DNA of 64,000 nt, from positions 81,040,905-81,104,904 of the forward strand of contig JAPFBE010000002.1 of NCBI GenBank assembly GCA_034336665.1, read 5' to 3'. Shown here in pieces: positions 1 to 14,400 of this stretch (the stretch's first letter is position 1; each line of letters starts with the position of its first letter). The stretch comes from Luscinia megarhynchos. Taxonomy: Eukaryota > Chordata > Aves > Passeriformes > Turdidae. Under the pieces are notes generated by a model that was not told the DNA's origin, did not search any database, and worked only from the letters and a program-made list of their open reading frames with translations. The translations under genes and the position numbers were made by a program.

Positions 1-3000
1 ATTCTTCATAAAACAACTAACCTGTTCTCCACTCAGCAGTTCTCAAGAAGGACTTGCCAAAAGTAAGCCTAAGGAGCAGTATTCACCTCTACTAGCTGCT
101 AAAAACCAGCAGACCAGCAGAGATGTTTGCTTCATGTCATCCTGCAATGTTTCACACATCCTTCACCTGCTAATCCCTCACAGTCTCAGTATTTCCTATC
201 TTGCTGTACATCACCTCTCCCCTTGCCAGACCCTCTGTAGTCCATGGGTGTCTTACCTTAGGCTATTAAAATTATTGAATGAAAAATAAACTGATTTCAA
301 AGCAACTGTTCCTAAGCAGTACCATGAAAATTGCAGCTTGTCTCAGACCTGTAATACAAGCTCAGTTTCACAAAGGTTTATGTGTAGTTTTTGAATGCAT
401 AGGTAGGTGGGTCTCATGTAAAATTCACCTGTGTCCTGTCCTCGTTTGTGTCCTTGGACTTTCAGAGCTATTAGGATGATGTGTAATGTCAGGGGCTGGA
501 CACAGACACTTCCCACAATTACAGGGAGGCTTAGGCTCCCTTCTGGAACCAAATCACTCAAACAACAAGGATTTGACTCACAGCAAAGGCAGAGTGGCTC
601 CTTTGCTATCTCTGATGGTTTCTGTGAATGTTTAACACAAGCAGACACAACAGAGAAAAAAAAAAGTTAGCAACGATATGCAGACAAACATAGAAGTCTT
701 CGTAGCAGGAAAAATCCCCCACCCTTGTAGAGACTTCTGGCTGAAAATAATGTCTTTGTTCCCAGCTCCAAGAGGCTGTAGCTCCTATTTGATTTCCTCT
801 GCTTTAAAAGAAACAGACTTCTGCACATGCTTTGTAAATGAAAGGGATTGCACTGAAAAAAATGTTTACTATTATCTTTTTCTTCTTAACAAAAAGTGTC
901 TGTGGGGTCCCTTCTTTCAATCAAGGGCTTGTCAGAAAGCATCAAGAGTGACACTGAAGGAGTTTGATGTGTTCCTTTCATCCCTATTAGCTATTATTGA
1001 TCCAGAGGAAGTTGCATTGGATGGATGCTGGAGTCCCAGGCTGCCTGTATTGGCATTGATCAGGTATTTGAGCTTTGATAACTTTGTTCATAAATGCTCC
1101 AACACCCTGTTAAAGACAGGATACAGCCTCTGGCAGATATGAGCCTGAGAGTTCCTCTTGAAAAGATTAAATCTACCATCTCTTCTAGGAAGATTTGCAC
1201 GGTAAGGAAAATTACAAAACATTCCAACTCGTCTTCCAAAACCAAGACCATATATCAAAATGTTATTACTACTCATTTTTATATTTAAAAGTGCAAGTAT
1301 TTTTAAAAGATCAATACTGTTTCCATCCAAAAGCTCGAGAAGAATAAACTGTCCATCTAGGTCTTGAATTGTTATATAGGTATATCTACTTAGAGGTACA
1401 AAATTTATGATAATATAATAGAGTGTTTTGCAAGTCTGAAACTTCCAAAATGAAACACCTTTAATAAACCATCTTCTTCAGTGTTGAACTCTGAATATTC
1501 TAAAAATACAGTTAAGAAACCCAAATATCTTGAACTGTGTCTTACTCCTCACTGTATCACATCGATTTTTTTCCTCCTGTGAAGTCCCCAGGATAACAGA
1601 GATGTGAAAAGAGGCCATGGGGACAGCTGTGTGAGACATGAGCTCCTGATGACAATTACCACAGTGGCAGAGCTGACTGGAAATGTAAGGTGCAGTGGCA
1701 GCTGGGTGCCTGACCCTTTCCCTTGTCTCTGAGCTGTAAAAAATCCCTTTACTTAATTCTGGGGATCAGACTTCTTAGGTCTGTTGTCACAAGCTATCAG
1801 AAATACTGGTCTTATTACCACGACATAAAACTATTTATTAAGGCTAATAGTCTAACAACTAACAGTCTCCTGCCAAATTGTGCATAACCTCTCACACAAT
1901 GTCTTTCTAAATCTGAAGATTTATTAACAGAAAAAGTGAAATTATCAGAGCAATGGAAAAAAACTGAAACTCCTGACTCAGTCACCCCTCTGAACATGTC
2001 AGGCAGTGCATTTTCTGTCTCCAGCCATAGCAGGCAGATCTGGGAAGGCTTTTTTGTGACCATGAGCTGTACTCTGAGAGTATAAACAAGATAAGCACCT
2101 CTCCAGACCCGGAGGGCTGCAGCATCTTTCACTTCCAGCAGGCACAGGAGAGCAGAGGGGTAAAGGATGGGAGCCTGCTGGGAAGCAGGACTGTGCAGCT
2201 GGGACAGGGCCTGTGTTGAGCTCTTGAAGACAAAAGGCTCTCCTGTGCATGAAGAGCATTTTAAAAGCTTCCTCTCATGGCCTGAGAGTTCACAGGCTTG
2301 GTAGACAGACTCTACTAAAGCTATTTAAAAACTTTTCTTGCCTGACTTGAACATAGTGGCTCCGTAGAGGAAAGTGACTTTTTTCTCTGGAGATACATCC
2401 TAGTTAGGATGTGGCAAAGCACTTTTTAAAAAAACACTTTGTTAGCACTCTAGCAGGGACATCCTCCCCTTCCACAGCCCCAAAAAGAGGGCTGGGATTG
2501 GCACTGAGCCAGTGCAAATGGCTGGGGCAGGAGATGAAGAAACAGGAAGGGGAGTGGGATACAGGGATCAAAGCAAGGATCCAGGATCAATATTTGAGCA
2601 GAACCAGAATCAAACTAGCAAATATGTTGTACAAAACACTCCCTGGGATTCCCTGGGTGTCTGTGGGAAGCCAAGTTCTCTTAGAGTCCTTGAGAATTCC
2701 CAAATGTGCCTGTAGTGTCCAAAGGCAGTTTTAATCATCCTTGAGCCTCACCCAAGTACAAACCAGTTGCAAGTCAGGATGGTCAATTTTTGACCATCAA
2801 ATCCATCAAGCATAACCTTCCCTGTATTCACCAACCAATTTGGGAACTGGATGAAGAGTCTCCATAACATTCAAGACAATGTAGTTTAACACTAAAAGCT
2901 AACACACAGATGGCAGCATGGCTTTTGCTGCTCCACATGCTCTCCCCAAATGCCCTGTAGCTACCTACAGCATAAAAATAAATTCCTCCTGCTTCTCATT

Positions 3001-4287
3001 TTGCTATCACCATTATCACAGTACGAGTGTGGCCACATTCTGGATGGCTGGGGATAGGTATCACTCTACTGCAGCAGTGAGAAGGGGCCAGGAACTTGCT
3101 ATGGTAGGCACTGGTTACCCAGGCAGAGGCAATGCCCACTTGGAAGAACCCACAACTGCAGTGGAAGATGGAAGATGGAAAGAGGAAATATCGAATGTTC
3201 ATCTGGCATGCAGTCTGGAGAATGATCAGGGCCAACTTTTCCCTAAATTCACCTCTTCAGACTTGGCTGACAGGATGATGTCTAGGACACTGTCAGGCAG
3301 ATGGGAGCATTTTCCATCCATAATTAACCATCTCTGGCAAAAGAGGTGATGAAGAAGCAGGCAATAAAGATTTTATGTGATACTTAGGACAGATTTACAT
3401 CTCTTTGTGCTGTCTGATGCAAGGGAGATAAAGGCCACTATCACTGAAAGCATTTTAATCTTGTAGTTGGTCATGAAATCTGTTCCACAACTGGTTACCA
3501 TCACCCCTCTTGCCACACAAAAAGCATCACAGTCACAAGACACTGACAACCACATGAGCTCAAAGTCTGAAGTCTCATTCTCGCTTTTTTTTTTTCTGTG
3601 GGAAATTCCTGTTTAGATCAAATGCATCATTACTGTGGGAAATACATAAGCAGAGCTCTATCATTTATGATTATAATCTATTTTGGGACATACTTTGCAT
3701 TTCAGAGGTGTTAATCTCAAAATACTGGATGAGTTCCCTGTGTTCGCAATGTCCTTCTATTTCAGAAATTACAGCGGTTGCTGGGTGAGGAAGCTCTTCC
3801 TTTACTTTTTGTTTTAAAGTTCCTGGAAGGTCCTGCCCTGTGGGGGTCATGTAGACCTGGTCAAAAATTTCTGACTGAATCGTTTTCCCTGTGAAAATGC
3901 CTCACTTACCCTTTCCAGAGTTACTTTTCCAGACAGAGTATATGCTGTGCCAGGGAAAGAGGAGGGAGGCTAGCACTTTCTTCCTGAAGGTCAGGGCACC
4001 CTTTCTTGATGAAAGAGCTTGAGGCTTAGATACTATTTGATTACCTGAGAAACATCTAGTCTTTTCTTATGTCCTTCTAGAGAAACAAAAAACAAAACAA
4101 AACTTTAAAAAGACCTTGGTGTTAGCCAGCAAAAATACTTGGAAAATTCTAAAATCTGAACTGTTCTTGTGGGGTGGCATGAGCTTTTCATTTCACATTC
4201 CCCTCGACCAGAAAGTTTCATAACTTCTTTGCATGGAAGCAATAGATTTTAGTGGGACTGGACTTCCCCTCAGCAGCTCTTCCCTCT
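1..4287. other. Intergenic DNA, no gene recognised
   Basis: I read both strands and found no exon of a known family, RNA gene or clear transposon here. The longest open frame (678-1142, +) has no recognisable domain and lies in AT-rich DNA, so it is probably chance. The stretch lies downstream of the 3' end of ANKRD46. In human the next gene on that side is RNF19A, but none of its exons were recognised. Confidence 0.6.
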
Positions 4288-5440
4288 AGAATTGGGGTCA
4301 TTTAGATGGGAAGAGACTTCAGAAGTCATCTTGTCCCTCCTCCCATTAAACATCAGTCCAGCAAGATCAGATGGCCCAATACTGTGTAAGTCAAGTTTTG
4401 AAGGTCTGGAAATGACACAGATTCTCTGGGCAGCCTGTTCTGGAAGGAAATCCCTTCATGGTGAACATGATCTTCCTAACACCTGAATGAACTTCCTGTG
4501 CTGCAGCTGGTGCCCATTGCCTTTATCCTACCAGTGTGCACCACACAGAAGAGTCTGACTCTCGTTACTGAGCTGGGGAGAGCAGAACCATCTCCCTTGG
4601 CCTTCTCTTCATGGGGCTGGACAAAACCAGCTCTGTCTGCTGCTCTTCAAACACCACATGCTCCTGCCCCCTCGCTGTCCTGGTGACTCTCTGCTGGTCT
4701 TGCTCCAGTTTGTCACTGAACTTCTTGAACTGGGGAACTTCCAGAGCAGACACAGTACCCCAGCTGTGGAATTCACAAGTATGGAATATGAGAGAGGAAC
4801 AACTACTCTTGACCTGCTGGCTATATTCCTGCTAACAGCCCAACATATGGCTGGTCTTTGCCAGCATATTACAGATCACAGAATATTCTGAGTTGGAAGG
4901 GACCCAGCAGGATCATCGAGTCGAGGTCTTGAGTGAATGGCCCACACAGGGATTGAACCACAGCCTTGGTGCTATTGGCACCATGCTCTGACCAGCTGAG
5001 CTAATCTCACATCCTGCTTGAGGCACACAGGGACACCCAACCCCTTTCTATAAAGCTGCTCCATGGACAATTGGCCAGACTGAGATGTTGCACAAACTTA
5101 TTCCATCCCATGAACAGCACTTTGTATTTGCCTTTGCTGGATTGTCATGAAGCTCCTGTCAGTCCATTCCTCCCACTGCCAGGGTCCCTGTAAATAGCAG
5201 CCCTGCCCTCCAGAATTTTAACCACATCCCTGCAATTTGATGCTACCCACAGGTTCCAGTTGTTAATACACACATTAAAAAGTGTTGGCCCCGTACCAGC
5301 CCCAGGGGAACACCACCAATAGTAACCTGCCAGCAGATGGATGTTGTACTGCTGATCCCAACCTTTTGAGTCAGGCAGTCCAGTCAATTTTCTATCCACC
5401 TAATTGTCACTTATACAATCCATATCTGACCTTACAGACA
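4288..5440 (-). mobile_element. CR1 LINE, 3' part (reverse transcriptase end plus 3' UTR), decayed
   Basis: Read on the minus strand, 5440 to 5010 resembles the end of the CR1 ORF2 reverse transcriptase. It has a decayed form of the G-V-P-x-G-S-V-L-G-P-x-L-F-N block (the track around 5290 reads GPTLFNVCIN) followed by a degraded EGRxAIxRD stretch. The segment 4870 to 4288 is the typical CR1 3' region, with phrases such as the complement of 'tctgggcagcctgttctgg' and 'gtgcccattgcctttatcct'. Stops and indels make it non-coding. The copy is split by a SINE at about 4871-5003. Assignment rests on remembered avian CR1 consensus, not on a search. Confidence 0.85.
4871..5003 (-). mobile_element. tRNA-Ile-derived SINE with CR1-like tail (TguSINE1-like)
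   Basis: On the minus strand the head reads as a tRNA-Ile: TTAGCTCAGCTGGTCAGAGC (A box), an anticodon region like GGTGCCAATAGCACC, then GGTTCAATCC (B box) and a closing GGGCCA. It is followed directly by a CR1-type tail, GGGTCCCTTCCAACTCAGAA and a terminal CTGTGAT motif. A tRNA-Ile head plus CR1 tail is the architecture known for the zebra finch SINE TguSINE1, mobilised by CR1 machinery. It lies inside the 3' part of an older CR1 copy in the same orientation. No clear target-site duplication is visible. The head has diverged from a functional tRNA, so it is not called as a tRNA gene. Confidence 0.85.
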
Positions 5441-8400
5441 CATAGTGAGGATTTTTGGGTGTCTGTAAGATGTTTTGAGAGCTGTAGCCTCTGTGTGAAA
5501 GAAAATCACAATAAATTTGGATTAAAATATATTTGTTACATTTTCTGAGTGCTTGACTTTGCAAATAAAGTGAGTTTTTGTTTATACATTTTAATTTATA
5601 TTTATATTTATACCACGTGGGAAGTGCTAATAGGGGCTCAAATCTTTTTAAATATTAGGGGATGTGCTTGTGTATATGCTAGTGTGTTGCTTTTTGGTTT
5701 GGTTTTGGTTTTTTTTCTGGCAGATGCTTTGAAGTCCTGTGGGTGAAAGATGCAGTAGGAACAACTGAGTAATTTTTCCTGATGAATCTCACTCATTGCA
5801 GCAACAGTGACCAATACCACTAATGTTCTACTTTTCCACAAATCTTCTGCCTGCAGTCATGGATTATGTGGTTATTCAGGTTTCTCTGTTTGCCTGTTGT
5901 TCCTCTCTGTGCTACCTGTGATTCATGAAGCATCCCTCCCAGCTGCAGCAGTCACTACCTTCCCATGGCACTGGCAATGGCAGAAGTACCTCTGACTTCA
6001 GGACCACCCCAATATTTCCCTCTGTCCCTTCCCTTCTCACATTAGGGCAGGCCATCCTTGCAACAGCAAAAAATCAGTTTCACTTACAGTGCTGAGAAAT
6101 TTGAACAGAATTTACCTCACAACCAACACTAAATGGGACAGTAGGGGGTGAGGGAGGGGGATGGAAAGACTGCATTTGAGAAGGGAAGGGTTTTTTGCAA
6201 AGAAACTGCAGAAAACTTATTGAAGAAAGCTCAGGCCTCTTTACTGCACCAAAAGGCAGACAGAGCTTTTGGTGACAATGTCAGTTGTCTTCCACAGATA
6301 AAACATCCACTTCTGAAGAAGAGGTTTTTGTGCTAGTGGACTAGCTGCAGGCACTGTGGATGGTGGAAAGCCCTGCATGTCACACAGACACACATAAATA
6401 AGTTGATTGCCGAATGGGTCACACATTCAGAGGGGTGGGTGCAGCCTGGGCACTGTCACTGCCCAGCAGGAACGAGTCTCACTGTCAGAGCAGCCATCCC
6501 AGAATCGTGTGCTTGTGGCAGGCATGGCTGGGAGATGGTCATGCACACTGGAATTTCATCTGCTTCTGCTCAGGCAATGAGAAGAGCTTAGTGACAGCTT
6601 TCCAACAACCAAAATTGAGGAACTGTTCAAAGTTTTAGAAAGAGCGAAAAGGAAATAATACACAAGTTCATAAAAGAGCTATTTTGAGAAAAAAAGTCCC
6701 TGTCTTCCCACAGCAACTGCAACTGCTGAAGCTATTCATTAGCCTGCTGAGTTGTTTAGGATATCTGGATGAAGATGGGTGTTATCTGAGGAAAGGAAGC
6801 TTGACCAAAAATAGGAGGAATAAAAGGGAAGCAGAGCCTAGAGAGACTGATGCTTTCTTGTTGAAAAGTTCAACTGGAAAGCACAAACACAAGGCAACAG
6901 TGAGAGAACAAACCCCACTGGGCATGTGCTGGGCACAGTGCTTAAGGCAGAACTGGAATGCACTCAGAGATGATGGGGATGTGGCTAGTCATAAGAGCCA
7001 ATGTAGAATGAAAGCTTTGTAAAATTTGGCATTGCTCTAAGTTCAAATGGTGCATCTCAGGGTGGAAGATTGTTTCTTGCTTTTGTCATTGAGTTTTCAG
7101 CATACATTGGAGCAATGGTTTAGCATGTTCTTACTTGTGAGGACTGTCCTCACAGCAAGCCAGGTACCTGATAGCTGAGCAGTATGAGTGATGGGTACTA
7201 TTTAATGCTAATGCAAATATTTTGGTGATATTTCAAAAATATAAATTTAAAAGTAATGGTATGCTTTAGAAGAAATCCCAAAGCTGATTGCAAATCAATG
7301 CCATAGACACAAAACAGAATGAAGGAACTTTTGGGGAGGAAAATGACAGTTTTTCTCCATGAAGCATAATGATGCTCAAGCTTGTCAGAGAATGAGGAAT
7401 ACTAAGGTCAGCTCAAATGGTGTGTGCTTTTCATTCTGTTTAGCATGAAAAGTGACAACTCTGCTCAGAAACACTGCTGTCTACAGAAACTGTTTTGTTT
7501 TCTTGTAATGTCAGCTGGTATCTCCCCAGAAGTAATTTATTTCTTGAAGTAGCCTTGAAGATATAAAACCTCCATGATTATTACCAAGCTTTGCCATCAG
7601 CAGTCTCAGCTTAAGGGTACTGTGGTGATTAATACTTGGGAATGTCTGAACAGGGTTTGAATGCTGTGGAGGAACAGGATGCTTGTGCCATGCCTGACAC
7701 AAACTGCCCTGGCTCTGAGCTGCAGAACACAAGGTTAGACATGGTAAAGAACATGGATACTCCTGGCAAAATGGTGAATCATGTTATACTGGCAGAAAGA
7801 GGTTATTTCAGGGCAAGAGCTAGAGGGCTGTGGAGGAGCACCAAGTCAGTGCTTCAGGCCAGATCCAACTTTCAGGTAAACAGGTATTTACCTGAGTAAC
7901 TCCATCAAGACAGAACCTACTTACTTCATATTTGCCTAATTAGTTTGGTAGAATTGGTCCATGATTTTCCATGCTGTAGTTTCTTTTTCTTTTTTTCACT
8001 GCTTTCTTTTTTTCATCCTTGCTCACCACCAACTACCAGGTTCCCACTGATTTAGTCCATCCCATCTTTACACTCTTTCTCTACTTGCCCTGTTTTACTT
8101 AAACATACTTATGAACATTATAAAGTTTCATGCACATCTGCAATATCTTTGTTCCCAAAGTAACTATGATGGTCAAAAGAAAAAAAAAAATAAAAGAGGC
8201 ATGCTGTTTCAAACAAATGACACAAAGAATTGCTGGGCTGAATCTAGTGCCCTTCAAGTCATCAATAGCATTTCTGATAAATGCCATTTCCTCTCAAGGA
8301 TCCAGTACTTGCAAGAACTCTGGAAATCTTTCATGATGTAATCTTACACACATCAGCCTTTTTACATCTACACTGCCTATGACTTACAAAGGCTGTGCTG

Positions 8401-11400
8401 GACCCTGTCCCTCATTGTCAGCACAGGGAGAAAAGATACTGGGTACATAAATTTTAAAAATTTATTATTTCCATTTTTAATACTCATGGCAAGATAATAC
8501 TGCTTTCTCACAAAAAGGCCTTCAGTGTAATGTAAATGATGAACAAACATGGAAAGTAAAGACAAAGCCATTGAAAACTCATGAGGCAGGGTGCCATTTC
8601 AATGCAGTGAGTGAACTACAGAACTGAATCCTAATTTTGTTTTTAAAATAATTATACCACATTATTCCCAGTGAGAGAGTAGTTTGCCTTGCCTGAATCA
8701 CATAGCCTTTTATTTGGTTTAAGTCACTCTCTACATAGAAAAACAATTCTAGTCCCATTCATTTAGTCTTTCTGATTTCTACGTGGCTGAGATGTCTAAC
8801 CAACTCTCCCTTCCCTATGGAGAGCTGGCTTTATCTCCATTTACTTTCCAATATGCTATTCAGAATAATTTTCCTGTTTTCAGAACTTGGTCTTCAAAGC
8901 ACCTCACTATTAAAACTCCAAGTTATCTATTTTTATTGCTTTTTTTCCTAATACAAAGAAAATGCATTCAGAGTTTTAAGCTGAAGATGATGCAAGCAGA
9001 GCCTAAGCATCTTAATCAATATTTAATTTAGCTAGATTTGCTACTTAATTCTGAGTAGCCAAGTTGCATGCATTAATAATTACACCTCTTGGTCTTACAA
9101 GCAGTCCATACCAATACAAACATTGCTGCATCTGTAAGGACTGGGAGAACAAGCCAGAGGTTCACACTTTGCACTTATTATAGCTATTTATCTTAATATA
9201 ATTAGGAAATTATTGAGATCACTTGGCTGTAAAACTACCTTGTCCAAGCCTTAAGATTATTTTGGTGTCACAGAAAGCTGGATGGACCTAAATTGAAAGA
9301 ACTTTCAGAAGGCCTCAGATAGCTGCACAGTGCAAACAAAGGATTGACTCTGTCATCTACACTCACCAAAGCAGGCAAGCATCTCATCTTAGAGCTGGCT
9401 CATTAAAAAAATCCAACAAAACAACCATCTGCCCAGCCTGTGATTTGTGATAGCTAAGATATTTGTTTACAAATGGTAACAAATCCTTGAAGAATATTTG
9501 GCAATATAAAACAGTTTATCTTGTCTTTAGAAGTTAATCTTCTTTAGAAGAGGAATCTACACTTTGCACAGGGTTTTAATGATGTTTAGAGTCTGTCAGT
9601 TCAGCATTCAAGCAATGTCACTCCCCTTACCCATCTCATTCCCCATTCCTAGAGCAGCTGTCAATCAATATTCCCAGCCTTTTGTGCATCTAATATAAAC
9701 TAGTATCAGATATTTACATACCACTGAACTGCTAAGAGAAAGTCCACTGCACAGCTACTTGTCCTAAGTTAGCTGCCCTGCTGAGGCTACCAGTGTCTCT
9801 GGTGAATGGATATATCCATTCCCATATCCAAGAAGAAGTTTCTGGGCTTTGAATGGTTGGAAATTTGCCTGCAATTCACACAGCTGGAAAGAGACATTGT
9901 TTTTTAGACATCTTTGTCAATCTCTACTGGATACCTCTATGTACAATGAGCTTCAAGACAATAAGACAGGCAATTCCACAGTGGAAAGCTGGAGCAATAC
10001 CATTGCTTCAGTGGAGTTACTCTGGATTTACAGTGTGGAAAGTCACATTGGAATCTGGACAACTAATAATGGGTCAGTAAATCTTTTTCTCATCCTTTTT
10101 TTTCCCTCCCCAAGAAAGACAGTGAAGCTAACAAAAATGAAACTGGACCAAAAATAAAGTGAAGTGGCTGTTGCCACAGTTAATGCTGCACCCAGTGTTC
10201 TCATAAAGAACAGGGAGTTTCCACATGGGAAATTCCCTTAAACTGTGTGTTTATCCTCATGGGAGATGAGCAAGCAGCCAAGTAAGAGAATGCAAAGGAT
10301 TCAGCTGCTCCAAAGGAAGATTGGTTTTAGATTGCAGAGGGAGAATCAGAATTGCTATTTTTCTTCAATTTAACAATCACTGTGAGCAACAGATCTCCTA
10401 GTGGTCAATGAGGCCAACACAGGCTTCAACATGAACATCTAATGAGAGAGTTTCACTCACACTTGATCTTGCCTCAGCCTGCTGTAATGAAATATGTGGT
10501 AAAGGACATTTTCTGAAGTACAACACAACAGAAAATAGAAACAGCACAGCTTACACAGGAAGTCTAAGGCTGCTTTACTTGTACATCTTGCAGCACAAAG
10601 AATATTTTTAAGTCTTCAAGTTTTCATCCCAGACAAGTGTCTCTGATGTTGCACCAAGAGCCTCCCCAAAGTCAGGGTGACAGTTCAAGGCAGCTTTTCA
10701 CAATGCAGCACCCTGAGCACTGGTGTTGTGTTCCCACAGTCCAACACTGTGCACAGGGGTGGTGAAAGCAATGAGTTTCACAGCCAAAGCAAGGCCCTCA
10801 CAAGCCTGCTAGCTGTACCTTGAGTTTCCCTTTGCTCTTCCCCCTCCTGTCTCTCAGTGGATTCTTGATTGCATTTGCTTCTCTTTTTCCCTTGGAATTT
10901 CCCAAACCTTTTCCTTCTGGATACCAGAAGGCACATTGGGCTCCAGCTCTGAGAACAGGCTGCTTGTTTCCTCTAATGCTGTGAGGAGTTTTAGCCCTGA
11001 CCTCCACTGCACAGGACCAGGTGCTGCCAAGGGCTGTATGAGAACTGGGTAAGACCTTGAAGATACAGTCCTGTGTGACTGCCTGGACTGGAAACCCAGT
11101 GAGCAGAATGGAGGAGACTTGGAAATGCTACAGGAAATAAAGCAGCTCCTTTTTGCAAACTCATCTGCACCCTGTGGGACTGGAGCAGTCTGAGCAAAGT
11201 AGCTCCACAGCTAGTCCAAGACATGGCTGGAGAGCACTCCTCAGCTTCTTGCATTCAAACATGCAGTGTCTGGCCTGACTTCTGAGCCTGGATGCTAGAT
11301 TTAGGACCTGGCCATGAAGTGCTGTCATTAAATGATGTGCTAAGAATGGAGAAATGTCACTGAAGACCTTCCAAAGCTCTGATTCCATAGCTCATACATC

Positions 11401-14400
11401 CTCTTGCTGCCAAACTTGTTTCCAGAATGAAAACTGATCCCCTGCTCAAGAGGGAAATGTGAGACCCCCTACATTCACCAGAAAGAAGAAAGGGAAGTGT
11501 CTTGTTCACAATCCTTTCCTTCTCTGCTTACACTGAACCTCAGCCAGAGGCAGTGACACAGGGAGTGAATTTCTTAGGAACTGTAGGAAATGGCAAACAC
11601 CTGGCTCAGCTTCCCTCTTTTAATCTTCTTTCATTTCCATCATGTCTAGCTGAAAGCAGGCAGGTCTTCCATTCTTGGCCATGGTTCTGGATCTAAACCT
11701 TCTCTGGACACCAATTATTTTTGCCCACAGCCACTGAAATCAATGGGACTTCACACACTGGTGCAGAAGTCTCAGCTGGAGAGTGATGATGTAAGACCAC
11801 AGCTTTTGTCTGCAATTCATGCATGCCTAAGAGTGCTAAATAAATAAGTTAACAATGAGATTATTAATTGACATATCAAGGAATTTGTATTCCTTTGTCA
11901 TGAATATATTGGGTAAAGTGAATATATATATATGTTGAATAACCTACAGGCTATCAGTACCAATAGTTAATTTTAAAGACTTTTAATGCATGTTAATGAC
12001 AACATCCCTCTAAGATTAAGGTATTCTGGTTCTACTGGCAGGGAAGCAGAGGTTAAGTAAGTTTTTTAAGGCCACACAGCAAGTCCTTGGATTTATAACT
12101 CCCAAATCTGCCTTCTGCTCAGTCCAGCAGGTCATGCTGACTAACTGTGGAATGCATGTTTCCAAAGAACTCTTAAGGGACAAGAGGAATCAGAAGGAAC
12201 AAAAGGTACAGATAAAGTAAGCATTAATTCTAAAAAAAAATGTTTTCCACCATTCAAAAAACACAAGTCAACTTCTGTTTAAGTTGTCATACCTCACCAT
12301 TGCGTTAGCCAGGAACAGGAGCACTGGAAGAACACGAGGGAAATTGTCCTGACAGCATTTTTAACAAAGCTGAAATAGACACAACAGCTTTATGTCATGA
12401 GATTTCCAATACAAACAAAATCTGTGCCTAAGATTTCAAATAAAGTTTATGGAGGTTTATCCCAATGTAGCTGAAAAGTTCAGAGAAGCCAGAACTGCTC
12501 CCTTCCATGCAGATCTTGGCAGCCACAAGACTGTAGGAAACAAGCAGTGATGCTGTTATTTCAGCTTCTCGAACACTATTTCTATGCTACTGCTCTCTAT
12601 TATATAAGTCTGCTCCTCAGAGTTGGACCAATCTGTATGTACTGGAATACTAATAAAAACAAAATCTGTTTTAAGCAAATTAGGAATTTAAATACTAATT
12701 TACTCATGTTAAAGATGAAACATTTTCAGAAAACTAAGAAAATTAAATGGAACTGACCCTGCAATTTCAAAGACCTTTTGTCAGATATGAACCAAGACAA
12801 GTGTGAAAGGAAGTGCTGATTATGTGACAACTCTATAACCAGACCATCTGGAATCTGACTCTGGAGCAGGAATAAAGAATTTATTTCCATTCCTTCAAGA
12901 ATCTCCATCCATAAAAAGTTAATTTCCTTTTACGGGTAAACAAAAGGGGCTTGCTCAACGTGACCCAGCTTACAGAGGTACACAGAGGTTCAGGATGCAA
13001 ACTGCCTTTTTCTCCCTGTAGCCTTTTTTGACTGCACCTCATTTATTCTTGCACACCTTATGACATGGGACAAATCCCAACCTGTTGCTGGCAGATTAAA
13101 ATTAATTACCTGCAACAATCTTTCTCACTAACTGAAAGAGAAGTAGGTCCTTTGAGTCAAGTGACAAAGTATCAACAGAAAAACTTTTAGAGATTAAAGA
13201 ACTGAATGGCCCTGTTTGAACTTGGCTTTGGTTAAAGTCAAGCTGCTGGAAAAGCTCCTGATCCCATATTCACATGTAAAAAATAGATGGAGAAATCACA
13301 TATTCTGATGCTTAATTTAGAACCTGACATTCTAAACTTACTCTGTGGGTAGTTAAGTCAGAACCAGACACTACTCCTGCTACACATTACCGTTTCAGAA
13401 ACAGACTTCTGAGACCTCGTACACAGAAACATCCTAAATAATATTGCAAATAAAATTCACATTAAGAATCTTATTAGTTTTAGTCTAGAGGAAAAGCTCC
13501 AATTTTGCTAATATTTCTTGTTACAAAACTAGGAATATTTTGCTCACTTTGAGAGCTCTGGTAAAATTACACTTAGGTATCTGTACCTGGAAGAATGAAA
13601 AGATTTCTCCCAAACTCTTCTTTTTGCCAGGAGCATGGGAGCATGTCTGTGTCTGCCCAGGCTTCCTCAGAAACATCTCCAGTTTCTAAGGAAGTTGCTA
13701 ATCTCTCTCTGAATCTTTCTCCTTACTCTTTTTGATCCATTACTTTCAGCATTCTTCCTTCATGCACCAAAAAGTCACACTGAAACTCAGATCCTAATAC
13801 TTACCTACCTAAACCAGGGGAAGTTACTGACATGAAGTATTTCCATGAAGAAAATCTGTGATCTGTGCTGTGGGCCAGTGGCTCTCACACATGGTTTGTG
13901 GCCTCCAAGCTGGCCATGCAGAGAGAGGAGGCTACACAGCACTGACTCCACTTCCTCTGCTCCCCACCTGGCACTGGGGGCACGTCCCTGTCTCATCTGT
14001 GAAGCGACAGGGCACAGCCAAAATGCCATGGTATGTTCACAAAGCAGGGTAGATGTGCAGCTCACAGACACTGGGTGTTCCCACATGTTCCCAACTCTTA
14101 ACACCTGGTTTGGCCTCAACAGGCTGTGTCCTGGGCCACTTGCAGCAGAAGGGGAGTACCTGCAGTGCTCTGTGTCCACTCCAGAGGCTGTTTCAGCATC
14201 CTCCATCAGGCTATTATGAAGCCATAGCCAAAAGATTGGTGGTAAACCTGGGCCACCCCAGTATGCTGATCTGTGCTGCTGCTGCAAATGTCCAGAGCCT
14301 ACAACATGTTCCATGGAGCAGAGTGGTCTCCACCCAGTCCCACTGTCCCACCTCACAAGCAGTGCAAAGACTCCTTACATCCACTCTGACCTAAACCAAG

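Noticed and set aside
678..1142. 154-codon plus-strand open frame
   Set aside because: No recognised motif, no splice or promoter context, AT-rich; length is within chance for a 64-kb window.
4930..5003. A tRNA-Ile gene on the minus strand
   Set aside because: Acceptor-stem start is degraded and the 3' end runs directly into a CR1 tail, so it is a SINE head.
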